Source of the DNA: a virus
Virus record (IMG/VR): IMGVR_UViG_3300027881_000012
Coordinates: 1 to 64,000 of that record
Length of the DNA: 64,000 bases
Direction: 5' to 3' (one strand)
A program made the position numbers and the translations under genes. The notes beneath the pieces were generated by a model. The model ran no database searches and was not told where the DNA came from. It saw only the letters and a list, made by a program, of their open reading frames with translations. This document shows, piece by piece, positions 48,101-56,283 of this stretch (its first letter is position 1; the number at the start of each line of letters is the position of its first letter).

Positions 48101-48547
48101 TTAATCATCCTCGCTCATGCGGTTAAGCATGGCCGTTTTGAGCTGCGCCAGGGTGCGATCGGGCAGGCTTTGAGTTGCCCTTAAAATATTGATCTCATCT
48201 TTGAGAATATCGGCAAAGGCCACCATCATTTTTCTAAATCGCGGGTGGTTTTCGAATAGATCCCTGGCGCCGTCGCGGTCCATTATGTTTTCGTCGGCCG
48301 TTTCCGCCGCTGCAAAGGCGGTTATTTCCGGAGCTGTGGCATTTCTGCAATCGCCGCCATCGATGATTTTTGCAAAGCCAAGCACTCTTAGCGGACCGTC
48401 GCCGCCCTGGCGGAGCTCGGTGCCATCCGGAAAATTGGGATCTGTGGCCACTGCCCAATAGTTCGAATCCCTTTGATCGAATGTTTGATTAGTCGGTGAG
48501 ATCTTGAAAACCTCGCCGCCATTTGATCGATATAATACGGTTGTCAT
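48101..48547 (-). CDS. Hypothetical tail-region protein
   Basis: 148 residues. A beta-rich first half (VLYRSNGGEVFKISPTNQTF, YWAVATDPNFPDGTELR) resembles fibre-tip pieces; the second half is helical (MMVAFADILKDEINILRATQ). It directly follows the head-tail adaptor gene. Known relatives are unnamed. Strong AAAGGAG site. Confidence 0.5.
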   Translation of the reverse strand: MTTVLYRSNGGEVFKISPTNQTFDQRDSNYWAVATDPNFPDGTELRQGGDGPLRVLGFAKIIDGGDCRNATAPEITAFAAAETADENIMDRDGARDLFENHPRFRKMMVAFADILKDEINILRATQSLPDRTLAQLKTAMLNRMSEDD

Positions 48548-48558
48548 GGTTTGCTCCT

Positions 48559-49221
48559 TTAGGTCTGGCGTTGCCTGGGCCGGCCGGTATCCAGCTGCAA
48601 GGCCACTGCAAAGCGTTGATAAAACACTTGTGATCGCGGAGTGTTGCCTGGATTATCGCTATCATCGTCATAAAACATATAAAGCATGCCGTTGTGAATC
48701 GCGTCGATATATTGATCCTCGAGCGGGATGGTTAGCAGTTTCCAATCTCCGCTTACGTCATAAGTTATCGGCGTCGGTAAGGTGCTCATTTGAATTAAAA
48801 CGTAAACTTGGTCTTGGCTATGCACTGGCGGATAAACATAATAGCGTTTGCGATCGTTATCATCTTTCATAAAGTGCTCAATGACGGTGGCCTCCGGATC
48901 CGAGGCCCATTGTGGATACACATCATTGAATATTTTTAGCGTGGTTTCGCGCAGCGGGTCGCCAGGTACTTGGCCGTCGGATCCCATATTTAGGGGAATA
49001 TCAACAAGCTCGATAGCCTTTGCCGGCAAATATTGAAGTACACCAGGCGCCAATAATTGAGCCTCGGTATCGCTATGCAGCCTGGGCACTAATAAAATTA
49101 TGGTCCGGATGCAATTATTAAAAATCGTTATGTTTTCATCCTCGCTCAAATCGTCGTTGCTCTCATCGAGGACTTTTCTTTCGAATTGGTCAATGACGCT
49201 GCCTACTGTTATTGTTCCCAT
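48559..49221 (-). CDS. DUF6682-like head-tail adaptor
   Basis: 220 residues. FNNCIRTIILLVPRLHSDTE, LQYLPAKAIELVDIPLNMGS, GDPLRETTLKIFNDVYPQWA and RYYVYPPV match my memory of the DUF6682 family, which in podophages occupies the adaptor position after the capsid genes. It probably attaches to the portal. Overlaps the 468-residue gene by 1 base. Confidence 0.7.
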   Translation of the reverse strand: MGTITVGSVIDQFERKVLDESNDDLSEDENITIFNNCIRTIILLVPRLHSDTEAQLLAPGVLQYLPAKAIELVDIPLNMGSDGQVPGDPLRETTLKIFNDVYPQWASDPEATVIEHFMKDDNDRKRYYVYPPVHSQDQVYVLIQMSTLPTPITYDVSGDWKLLTIPLEDQYIDAIHNGMLYMFYDDDSDNPGNTPRSQVFYQRFAVALQLDTGRPRQRQT

Positions 49222-50627
49222 TATTTGACTCCTATTTGCCTGGATCCTAAAGTATCAACCTCGTAATGCAGGCCGGCCGTAAGCACAAGCGCATCTCCGA
49301 GGTATGCGTCGCCGGCTGCCGCTATTCTCCTGGCGGTAAGCAAGAATTGATCGCCCATCTGAATGGGCCCGCCATTGTTGCCGCCGGTGGATCCGCTTAT
49401 GATCGGAAAAACGGAAGTGTTGTTTTTATATTGGGTATCGATCGCGGTTTCGATAACGATTACTGTTGAGGCATCTATGGTTGCATCAAATCTTACGATC
49501 GTATAGGTGAGCTCCCATTTAACAAAATCGGTGCCGCTCGGCGCCGCGATCCCCTGCCAGTGAATATGAAATGATATGTCTGTGCCCTCTTTGTAATCGT
49601 GCTGGATCTCAAAGGATCCGGAGGCGCTTTCATTCACTGCAAAGGCCAGGGTGTAAATACCGGTATCGCCGCCGCCCTCGTCTAAAAACTTTTCCAGGTC
49701 CGGTGCAAAGGCCGGTATCGGGTTTAATTGAGCTCCGCCGACGTTTGTATCTTTCCAAACGCCCTCGGTAAGTTTCACCGTTTTATCGGTACCGCAATTA
49801 ATGGTTAGATCAATCGGTGTGCCGATATTAGTTATTAGCTGGCCGTCTACAAACTGAATCGGGTGTTTAAAAATCCACTCATCGATGGCGGTATCAAATT
49901 TTAAGGCGTTGTAATCTGTATTCGGGCCTATCCGTAAATTTCCGCCGTTGGCCTCAATCCCAAAATTTTCAGCGTTTGAATCGTTTGCAGCATCGTTATA
50001 AATGTAAATCGTGCCGCCGCCGGCCCCTATGCCGCCGGTGCCGCCTAATATAAATAACGTGCCTTGCACCAGGTCGTTTTGACCGATAAGCACATTGGCG
50101 TTAGTTCCTAATAAGGATAGGCCGTTGCTTTTCCACTGTCCGACCACTTGGCCATCGATGGTAATATCAACCTGGCCAGTGCCGGTGTCGACAACCTCGA
50201 CCGAGCTGTTACCCTCTGTGATTATGTCCGGTGGGTGTAGGTTGCCATATTCGGTGGCCGTTAAATGGTAATACTCGCCGGCGGTACCGCCTTGCTTTCC
50301 GGTCGTATCGTTGTGAGCTGGAATTGCGCCCAGGGCGCCATATTCGGCTAAAGTTAAATGATAATACTCCGGTCCGGCGCCCTGTTTGGCTGTGGTTTCA
50401 TTATGAGGGTGAGAATGAGCTCCTGGCAAAACGGTAATCGTGATCGTTTCATCGCCGGCCAGGAGCTCGATTAATTCGTAATAATCTATAAATCGGAAAT
50501 TGGTATCGCCCAGGCGCCCCTCGCGTATATCGAGAGTCTGCTTGATCTCTTTTAGGATCTCGATAAGCTCCGGATCTTCACTACTTATTACGATGTCCTT
50601 TATTGGTGGCGTCGGTGCTGTTGGCAT
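49221..50627 (-). CDS. Fibre protein sharing modules with the 660-residue fibre
   Basis: 468 residues. A helical N-terminus (DPELIEILKEIKQTLDIREG), two copies of a short unit around YYHLTLAEYGALGAI and YYHLTATEYGNLHPP, then EGNSSVEVVDTGTGQVDITI, also found in the fibre at 36301-38283. The C-terminal 180 residues (SFEIQHDYKEGTDISFHIHW) look like a distal binding domain. GGAG five bases before the ATG fixes the start, 47 bases inside the previous gene. Confidence 0.7.
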   Translation of the reverse strand: MPTAPTPPIKDIVISSEDPELIEILKEIKQTLDIREGRLGDTNFRFIDYYELIELLAGDETITITVLPGAHSHPHNETTAKQGAGPEYYHLTLAEYGALGAIPAHNDTTGKQGGTAGEYYHLTATEYGNLHPPDIITEGNSSVEVVDTGTGQVDITIDGQVVGQWKSNGLSLLGTNANVLIGQNDLVQGTLFILGGTGGIGAGGGTIYIYNDAANDSNAENFGIEANGGNLRIGPNTDYNALKFDTAIDEWIFKHPIQFVDGQLITNIGTPIDLTINCGTDKTVKLTEGVWKDTNVGGAQLNPIPAFAPDLEKFLDEGGGDTGIYTLAFAVNESASGSFEIQHDYKEGTDISFHIHWQGIAAPSGTDFVKWELTYTIVRFDATIDASTVIVIETAIDTQYKNNTSVFPIISGSTGGNNGGPIQMGDQFLLTARRIAAAGDAYLGDALVLTAGLHYEVDTLGSRQIGVK

Positions 50628-51219
50628 ATTTCTCCAAATCTAAGCCTGGGATCTCCGGATCCAGTTTGGGCCAATTCTTTTTGACCTTCTTGGCCAGTGC
50701 GATTTTAACATCTTCGGGCATTGTGATTATTTGATCGCGGTTCGCCTCTAACCATCCGGAAAACCGTTTTTTGTCCAGTGTTTTAAAGCTATTGATAATG
50801 GTCTTTATTTTTGCCTCTGCCATGCCGGCTGCCGCGCTTTGTGCCACTGCCGGCGGATCCTCGGCCGCCTGCTTATCTTCCAGGGCTTTTAGCCTGGCCT
50901 CCGGATCCTGGGCCGCCTTTTCCTTTTTTTCGGCCTCGATCTGTTCTCCGTCGGCTATATCCTGGCGGATCTGCGCCTTTTCTTCCTCGTAAACGCCCTC
51001 CGGCGCTGCCAAAATATCCTTTGCGGCCATTTGCTCAACCGGTATCGGCGGGTGATACTCAACATAACAATGCGATCCCATATCCAACAACTGCTTGATA
51101 TGCGCCTCTTTTGTGACGCTGCAAAGCGGGTTTCCGGCCGCGTCCGGTCTAAAAGTGTAGCGATAACCTTCAATCACTGCCTCGGTTACGCCCTCGCGCA
51201 TCGTGCATTTAATCAACAT
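50581..51219 (-). CDS. Head-region hypothetical protein
   Basis: 212 residues. The N-terminal 65 have mixed strands (EAVIEGYRYTFRPDAAGNPL), the centre is a long charged coiled coil with Glu/Lys/Ala (ADGEQIEAEKKEKAAQDPEA), and the C-terminus is helical. AGGAGG ribosome site. Encoded between the decoration-type gene and a fibre gene, so perhaps a head or connector component. Confidence 0.5.
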   Translation of the reverse strand: MLIKCTMREGVTEAVIEGYRYTFRPDAAGNPLCSVTKEAHIKQLLDMGSHCYVEYHPPIPVEQMAAKDILAAPEGVYEEEKAQIRQDIADGEQIEAEKKEKAAQDPEARLKALEDKQAAEDPPAVAQSAAAGMAEAKIKTIINSFKTLDKKRFSGWLEANRDQIITMPEDVKIALAKKVKKNWPKLDPEIPGLDLEKYANSTDATNKGHRNK

Positions 51220-51244
51220 AATAGGCCTCCTGTCCTTTAGTTGC

Positions 51245-51269
51245 GGGCGGACCGCCTGCCGGCCCGCCC
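51245..51269. other. GC-rich hairpin between head genes
   Basis: GGGCGG (51245-51250) and CCGCCC (51264-51269) form a 6-bp stem with a GC-rich loop in the 97-base gap between the decoration-type gene and the next. No T-run follows on either strand. It may stabilise or process the abundant capsid mRNA. Confidence 0.4.
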
Positions 51270-51316
51270 TTCATTAGGTGCCTGGTCAACTATTGTTCAA
51301 TTAAAGACCGAGCCTA

Positions 51317-51793
51317 TTAAACGTCTTGCTGCTCCTGGGCTCGATAAGTGAGGATCCCGCGCACTGCTCCGACTCCGCCGCCGGCCGGTGCTGTCGTGAC
51401 TTTCAAAGCCACAATGGCCTCGACGGTCTGCGAATATGCGGCCCGCAGATTGTCGAAAGACGCAGCGATCCATTCCTTTGCCTGTATGCCGCCTGCCTGG
51501 CCCACTGTCGAATCGACAAAGAAATTGTAGTTGGTGAGAATGTCGGTGCCAGCTCGCAGCATAAGCGCCGCTGTCAAAGTGAGATCCGCCACTGTGTCAA
51601 GATCCTCACTTTCCAGTACAAAATCCAGCGGGATGCACTTAGGCGGTAGGACGCAGAGCTGCACAAGATCGTCTACCACTAAGGCCGTCACAATATCGAT
51701 ATAGCCATCGCTGACATATACCTCGCCGGCCGAATGAGGGCTCTTGCCTGGCGCCTTTTCCCCTGCCATGTTTGCGATATAAATTTCTGCCAT
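51317..51793 (-). CDS. Putative capsid decoration protein
   Basis: 158 residues, beta-rich: PHSAGEVYVSDGYIDIVTAL, DDLVQLCVLPPKCIPLDFVL and a C-terminal GAVRGILTYR strand. Its place directly after the major capsid gene and its size fit decoration or head-stabilising proteins of N4-gp56-type phages. No enzymatic motif. AGGAGG ribosome site. Confidence 0.6.
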   Translation of the reverse strand: MAEIYIANMAGEKAPGKSPHSAGEVYVSDGYIDIVTALVVDDLVQLCVLPPKCIPLDFVLESEDLDTVADLTLTAALMLRAGTDILTNYNFFVDSTVGQAGGIQAKEWIAASFDNLRAAYSQTVEAIVALKVTTAPAGGGVGAVRGILTYRAQEQQDV

Positions 51794-51806
51794 GATTTTT
51801 CCTCCT

Positions 51807-51840
51807 GTAAAATTCGGTTAATATCGAATGATAATTTTAC
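51807..51840. other. Inverted repeat upstream of the decoration gene
   Basis: GTAAAATT (51807-51814) and AATTTTAC (51833-51840) form a perfect 8-bp AT-rich stem with an 18-base loop in the gap after the capsid gene. It ends next to the ribosome site (CCTCCT on this strand), so folding could influence translation. Confidence 0.4.
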
Positions 51841-51873
51841 AAATTAAAGGTTAAAGTCAAAAGATCCGGCTGT

Positions 51874-53010
51874 TTAGGTGGTCGGATTCTTAGCAGCGGT
51901 ATCAATTACATAAATACCGTAATCCTTGCCGTTGAAAGTGACCTTTTTCACGCCGAAAATACTGTGCGTGGTGATAACAAGCTGATTGCCGTTATCGCGG
52001 GTTTCCTCGAACCAGCCAAACCTCAAACCGGTGCCAGGGGATCCAAACGCGCAGACTCCCGCCTGCTCACCCAGGAAAAGGGCTCGGCATGCCTCAATAT
52101 CGGATCCGGAGCCATAATCATCAAAGCGGATCAGATTTTCGTGTTCGTGCAACACGATATTGTTATACATGCCCAGGGCGCCCTTAAAAATCGGGTTGTT
52201 ACGCCCTTCGGCCGCCGCTGCCGCTTTTTGAATATCGAGCCACTGCCCAACATTCACGTTGGTTCGCACGTTATAAACTTGCCACGGATTCATAACCGTA
52301 CAGAAATGGTTTTCACCATTAATCATAATCGGCATGATCTTAGGCGTCTGCGTGTTGCCATCGGTGCCGGCGTCGCCGCCTCCGGATCCGCCGCCCATCA
52401 TGGTTGCTACCGCTTTGGCCTTGTCGAGCTCGCTCAGAGTTAAAACATCGGTAACAAGCAAGGTGGCTTTGGTTTTGCCGTTGGCCACCTGGATATGCTC
52501 GCTATCCGGAGCGGTCAATGAATTGCCGGCAAAACCGGTATAGGTTGACGGAAAAACAAACTCGGCATTGATGCCTCGAGCTCCGGAAAGATACATGAAA
52601 TGGAGCTCATCGAATACGCGGGCCCACCACTCGCTTTGACGCTTGCGCGATACTTTGCGCAAATTGTGGATGGTCCGCTTTCGGGTCATGCGGCCGCCGG
52701 AATTCACACCGCCGCGCATCTGGTCGATAAAGACGCCATCGGTGTAAAATTTCAGTTCTTCTTCCTTGTTCTCGAGAACATCATCCCCCTCGACCGGCTG
52801 CATTTTCAGCTGCATGGAAAGATCAAAAGAAATGAATTCGCCGGCGTCATTTTCCAGCTCATTGAGCTGATGAATGGGCATGCCACTCTCAACTCCCTGG
52901 CCAAAAAATTTCCGGCTCCAATAGGAAGTACGCGCTACGTCGACCGCGAGAAATGCCGAATACTTCTTGACAGCTTTGGGGTCATTTACCCCAATAATTG
53001 TTTGTGCCAT
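51874..53010 (-). CDS. Major capsid protein, N4-gp56 family
   Basis: 378 residues. Landmarks of the N4-gp56 (HK97-fold) family: YWSRKFFGQG early, VSRKRQSEWWARVFDELHFM, KIMPIMINGENHFCTVMNPW (about 224-243) and NNPIFKGALGMYNNIVLHEH (271-290), then FGWFEETRDNGN. No N-terminal delta domain is obvious; a separate scaffold gene lies upstream. AGGAGG ribosome site. Part of this sequence type reappears in the Tat-tagged gene at 60943-61284. Confidence 0.9.
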   Translation of the reverse strand: MAQTIIGVNDPKAVKKYSAFLAVDVARTSYWSRKFFGQGVESGMPIHQLNELENDAGEFISFDLSMQLKMQPVEGDDVLENKEEELKFYTDGVFIDQMRGGVNSGGRMTRKRTIHNLRKVSRKRQSEWWARVFDELHFMYLSGARGINAEFVFPSTYTGFAGNSLTAPDSEHIQVANGKTKATLLVTDVLTLSELDKAKAVATMMGGGSGGGDAGTDGNTQTPKIMPIMINGENHFCTVMNPWQVYNVRTNVNVGQWLDIQKAAAAAEGRNNPIFKGALGMYNNIVLHEHENLIRFDDYGSGSDIEACRALFLGEQAGVCAFGSPGTGLRFGWFEETRDNGNQLVITTHSIFGVKKVTFNGKDYGIYVIDTAAKNPTT

Positions 53011-53157
53011 TTTATAGCCTCCTGTTCAGATAGTTATGGGTAAAGGTTTAGCAGTTAATAAAAAACTCCTGCACTCGCCAGCGCCATCGTCGGCGCCTTT
53101 CCGGCTGGCCTCTACCCTGCTCTGTTTTAACAGGGGGCTATAAATGAACCTCGGCCT
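53011..53157 (-). promoter_or_regulatory. Structured leader of the capsid gene
   Basis: 147 bases without a gene. On the minus strand it holds CCCTGTT...CAGGG, a GCGCC-GACGAT-GGCGC hairpin inside a longer GCCAGC...GCTGGC pairing, and a TTTTTT run 11 bases later. AGGAG occurs twice, one copy being the capsid ribosome site, plus one CGGAA. It lies directly after the csrA-like gene, so GGA-rich structure may be a CsrA-type target; no direct evidence. Confidence 0.4.
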
Positions 53158-53322
53158 TTAATCTTCTGATATTTTCTCTTTGGAAATACTCACTTCTTTA
53201 GGTGCATCTATGCAAATGCGTACCTTTTTGCCGCTTTTCTTAATCACTTTTAATCTGATTAAGATCTTGTCGACGGCTAATTTCACTATTTCGGTTTTGG
53301 ATACGTCGGTCAGTAATGCCAT
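53158..53322 (-). CDS. csrA: CsrA-like RNA-binding translational regulator
   Basis: 54 residues, missed by length cut-offs. The C-terminal half (KKVRICIDAPKEVSISKEKI) aligns with the CsrA signature (VRIGVNAPKEVAVHREEIY). The N-terminal half (ALLTDVSKTEIVKLAVDKIL) fits the family's first strands loosely and lacks the usual LILTRR-GE start. The key Arg44 of CsrA is Lys here. AGGTG precedes the ATG. CsrA dimers bind GGA motifs at ribosome sites. It lies between scaffold and capsid genes. The family call is secure at the C-terminus; RNA binding may be altered. Confidence 0.75.
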   Translation of the reverse strand: MALLTDVSKTEIVKLAVDKILIRLKVIKKSGKKVRICIDAPKEVSISKEKISED

Positions 53323-53354
53323 TTTCAATCACCTAATCCGCTTTTGTCGTGGCA

Positions 53355-54317
53355 TTAATGATGATCCTCGTATTCTTTGAGCTGCGCCGGCGTCAATTTA
53401 TCCAGGGCCTTTTGAAATTCATCGCCCTCTAAGTTATCGATCGCCGCCCACTTGCTCACATCGGCGTTATCCTTTGCGGCCGGTACTCTCGCCAGGGTTT
53501 CTGGCGGTAGTTTACCGGACTCGGCCGCTTTAGCTGCTTTCAAGGCGTCTTTGGCCCTTTTGTCGGCTGTTTCTTTTTCGCCGCCGGCCGGCCTGCCGTT
53601 TGGTGCTACCGCTCCGGATCCTGGGCCCGCTACGCTGTCAATTTCAGCTGCTACCCGCCTGTGGGCCTCGTTTAGAATCTGAAAGCCTGGCTGCGTGTTC
53701 CATTCCTCATCGGCCAAAAGTGCATTGACCTGGGCTGCAAAGGCGCCATAAATTACCTGTGATTGATTAAGCTCGGCGTTTGATTGCATGTACCAATCGC
53801 GCTCCCACTGCCAGCGTTGCTCTATGGCTCCCTCGTTTTGCATTTCCGCTTGCTCATGGTGCCAGATTAGCTTTTCCAGCTCTAAACGCTTATCGGTGTA
53901 CTTCTCATAATCAATATCGCCGTCATCGAATGATTTTCTAAGAGTGACCATTTCTGTATCGATCTCTTTTAAATCATCCTCTGTTAGCGTTTCCGCCATC
54001 GCAACAAAGTGATCCGGTATTGGTTCGGCTGCCTCGGTGGTTTTATCGTCTGTTTTGGTTTCGGCGCCGGCTTCACCAGCTGCCGCCTCACCCTCGGCCG
54101 GCTTATCCCCTTTGGTGGCATCGTCGGCCTCCTTTCCGGTGGGTTTGTCGGCATCCTTGCCGGCCTCACCCTTATCGGCCGCCTTTGTTTCATCCTCGCC
54201 CTTTAGGGCGGCCAATTCTTCTGGCGATAAGCCAATATCGCCTAATTTTTCTTTGTCGGTCCGACCGTCGCCGGCCGGAGCCTCTACCTTTGCCTGGTCC
54301 TCGGCTTTTGCTACCAT
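53355..54317 (-). CDS. Putative scaffolding protein
   Basis: 320 residues. Highly acidic, Ala/Glu/Lys/Asp-rich N-terminal 100 residues, helical middle (AIEQRWQWERDWYMQSNAEL) and a C-terminal helix-rich end (DEFQKALDKLTPAQLKEYED). Charge, disorder and position just ahead of the capsid gene are typical of podophage scaffolds. GAGGTAGATC site before the ATG. Confidence 0.7.
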   Translation of the reverse strand: MVAKAEDQAKVEAPAGDGRTDKEKLGDIGLSPEELAALKGEDETKAADKGEAGKDADKPTGKEADDATKGDKPAEGEAAAGEAGAETKTDDKTTEAAEPIPDHFVAMAETLTEDDLKEIDTEMVTLRKSFDDGDIDYEKYTDKRLELEKLIWHHEQAEMQNEGAIEQRWQWERDWYMQSNAELNQSQVIYGAFAAQVNALLADEEWNTQPGFQILNEAHRRVAAEIDSVAGPGSGAVAPNGRPAGGEKETADKRAKDALKAAKAAESGKLPPETLARVPAAKDNADVSKWAAIDNLEGDEFQKALDKLTPAQLKEYEDHH

Positions 54318-54350
54318 GATCTACCTCCTGGTTAAGTTAAGGATTAATGA

Positions 54351-54620
54351 TTAATCGCCCGCCGCCTCGGCCATCCGGCGCTTACGCTCTTTAATAATAT
54401 CCATGACGCCGGCCACCCCGCCGCGTTTCTTTTTCTTTTTAGGCGGTGCTGTGGCCACTGGTTCTTTTTCCTCGGCTGCCTCGGCTGCTGCTATCTTCAT
54501 CGGCCGCCTGGGTGGCCTGGTTTCGGCCATCGGTTCACGCCGGCCCATGTAGGCACCATAAATCGCCTTGCCCATTTCAATTAAACCTGGTTGTTTCTTT
54601 TTCTTTTTGTCCTGTGCCAT
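54351..54620 (-). CDS. Small Lys/Arg-rich protein
   Basis: 89 residues with DKKKKKQP at the start and PPKKKKKRGG in the middle, between short helices (GLIEMGKAIYGAYMG, MDIIKERKRRMAEA). Predicted largely disordered and DNA- or acid-scaffold-binding. One of six consecutive basic genes between portal and scaffold. Confidence 0.55.
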   Translation of the reverse strand: MAQDKKKKKQPGLIEMGKAIYGAYMGRREPMAETRPPRRPMKIAAAEAAEEKEPVATAPPKKKKKRGGVAGVMDIIKERKRRMAEAAGD

Positions 54621-54632
54621 CCTGGGCCTCCT

Positions 54633-54863
54633 TCAATAATTCGATTTTTTGCGCCGGTAGTCTTGCCGGCCGTAGTTTTTGCGCTCCGGCATACGCCGGC
54701 GGTTGCGCATATAAGAATTGTGCTTTTTCTTTTTCCGCTCTTTATCGACTCCCGAAATTCTGCCTTTATTCTTGCTGGCATAAAAAACGCGCTCGCCCTT
54801 TTCGCCGCCATAGGTTTCTTTCATGGCGCCCATGATCTTGCGGCCTTTTTTAGTCAACGGCAT
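54633..54863 (-). CDS. Small basic phage protein with YASKNKG motif
   Basis: 76 residues. MPLTKKGRKIMGAMKETYGG and KGERVFYASKNKGRISGVDK match a small conserved phage protein type that I recall, followed by an Arg/Lys-rich tail (KERKKKKHNSYMRNRRRM). Role unknown; virion-internal DNA binding is possible. Confidence 0.6.
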   Translation of the reverse strand: MPLTKKGRKIMGAMKETYGGEKGERVFYASKNKGRISGVDKERKKKKHNSYMRNRRRMPERKNYGRQDYRRKKSNY

Positions 54864-54900
54864 GGCTAAACTCCTAAATTCTTATTAGGTAAAATCCGGA

Positions 54901-55104
54901 TTAATAGCCCTTATCCCTCGAGCTGTTTTTCACTGGCCGCTTTTGCGGTTTCGGGTTTTTCTTTTTGCCTGGGCTCTTGCCTCCGGATCCGCTCGCCGCG
55001 CCCTCGGTGGCCGCTCTGGTCTGGCCGCCGGCTGGCTTTCCGGTGTAGGTGTCCTTTTGCGGTTTCCTACCGTGTTTTGATGGTGCTGTTCCTTCTCCTG
55101 ACAT
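54901..55104 (-). CDS. Small basic disordered protein
   Basis: 67 residues, Gly/Ser/Lys/Pro-rich throughout (SGEGTAPSKHGRKPQKDTYT, GKKKNPKPQKRPVKNSS). No hydrophobic core, so it is probably disordered. AGGAG precedes the ATG. Member of the basic gene cluster. Confidence 0.5.
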   Translation of the reverse strand: MSGEGTAPSKHGRKPQKDTYTGKPAGGQTRAATEGAASGSGGKSPGKKKNPKPQKRPVKNSSRDKGY

Positions 55105-55115
55105 TTGGATGCCTC

Positions 55116-55355
55116 CTAACTTTTATTCCAGGGGTTAATATCAACTCTCGGGCCCTCCGGAGTCATTAACGATCGGCGGGCCATGAGCTCTTGCTGTGCT
55201 TCATGGATCCTGGCCATGCGCTCGGCTTGATCCTTTTTCTTTTTTTTGCGGCCTAAACTGGTGGCCCTTTCATCTGACGGCCTGGTAACAGTTTGAGATC
55301 TGCCTCTGCCGAATGTTGGATAGGTTGAAAATACGCCTTGTGGGTCTGTTGCCAT
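55116..55355 (-). CDS. Small basic protein
   Basis: 79 residues from the ATG at 55355, which overlaps the previous stop (TAATG). Contains SLGRKKKKKDQAERMARIHE and ends VDINPWNKS. The N-terminal 30 residues have scattered aromatic residues (FSTYPTFGRG). The frame is open upstream but that part is antiparallel noise. Member of the basic cluster. Confidence 0.5.
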   Translation of the reverse strand: MATDPQGVFSTYPTFGRGRSQTVTRPSDERATSLGRKKKKKDQAERMARIHEAQQELMARRSLMTPEGPRVDINPWNKS

Positions 55356-55666
55356 TATCTCGCTCCAAAAGTAGGCATAGCAGATCGCGCTTGCCGTTTC
55401 CGCTTGGCCTCGGCTGTTAGAGCTTTCATCTTGGCCAGGCGCTCTTTGTTCTTTCTCTTTTTTTCCTCGGCCGCAGCCTTTCTCGCTGCTCCGCCGCCCC
55501 ATATTGCGCCGGCGCTTATACCTCCGCCCGCTGCCTTTTTGGCTGCCCGCTCGGCTTTATACTCGGTGCCTGGTGCTGTTTGTGCTTTGGTTGCCGCTCG
55601 GCTGGCTGCGATCGCGGCCGTCTTGCCTGGGCCAAATTTCCTTTTTGTCGCTTTGGGTGCTGCCAT
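55355..55666 (-). CDS. Ala/Lys/Arg-rich protein
   Basis: 103 residues. TKRKFGPGKTAAIAASRAAT and AAEEKKRKNKERLAKMKALT; histone-like composition with an Ala/Lys pattern. A short Gly segment (GGGISAGAIWGGG) in the middle. Member of the basic cluster. No family recognised. Confidence 0.5.
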   Translation of the reverse strand: MAAPKATKRKFGPGKTAAIAASRAATKAQTAPGTEYKAERAAKKAAGGGISAGAIWGGGAARKAAAEEKKRKNKERLAKMKALTAEAKRKRQARSAMPTFGAR

Positions 55667-55668
55667 TT

Positions 55669-56283
55669 TTATGCTCCTTGATAGAATCTGGATTTTCTTT
55701 TCGCCGGTTGTCGTGCCGCTCTAAAACCTGGTGGCATGTTTGACCGCTTTTGCATATACGCGCCTAACATCGGCGCCGCTCCTGGGGCTGGTCCGGCCGG
55801 TCCGGCCTGCATGGCCGGTGCAAATCGTTGCGCGAGTCTATCACGCAGACCTGTAAAGCTCTTTGGTGGCCCTGTGACCGGTCCGCCAGCTCCGGCGCCG
55901 GCGTCTTGTACTCCCCTGGGCACTGGCCCCATTTCGGCGCCGGCTGCTGGAATAGGCGCCTGGTTTGGCTGTGCCGGCGGAGCTATCGGCGTTTGTGCGT
56001 CGGCCGCTGCCACTTCCGGTATTGCCTCGCCCGAGGTTGTTAAAGGTGGCTGTGGCTGTGGCTGCGCTGCGCCCCGCTTTCTTCCCATTACGCCCGCAAT
56101 CCCCCTTTGTGCGGATCCCTGAAAGCCTGGTGTGCCTACTATTCCCCTGGCTTTCTTCATCGCGCCGAGTGTTCTGCCTGGTCTGAATTCGCCGGTTGAT
56201 ACGTCGCCGCCGCGTTGGCCTCTCATCCGGCCGCCCGCTCGAGCGCCCATAACATTACTTAGTTGTTTTTTTAGTCGTGGCAT
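55669..56283 (-). CDS. Basic Pro/Ala/Gly-rich protein after the portal gene
   Basis: 204 residues from the ATG at 56283 (GGAG upstream). A Gly/Arg-rich start (GARAGGRMRGQRGGD), a Pro/Gln/Ala-rich middle (PQPQPPLTTSGEAIPEVAAA) and a Lys/Arg end (FRAARQPAKRKSRFYQ). Mostly disordered. It starts 29 bases inside the end of the portal gene. Confidence 0.5.
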   Translation of the reverse strand: MPRLKKQLSNVMGARAGGRMRGQRGGDVSTGEFRPGRTLGAMKKARGIVGTPGFQGSAQRGIAGVMGRKRGAAQPQPQPPLTTSGEAIPEVAAADAQTPIAPPAQPNQAPIPAAGAEMGPVPRGVQDAGAGAGGPVTGPPKSFTGLRDRLAQRFAPAMQAGPAGPAPGAAPMLGAYMQKRSNMPPGFRAARQPAKRKSRFYQGA

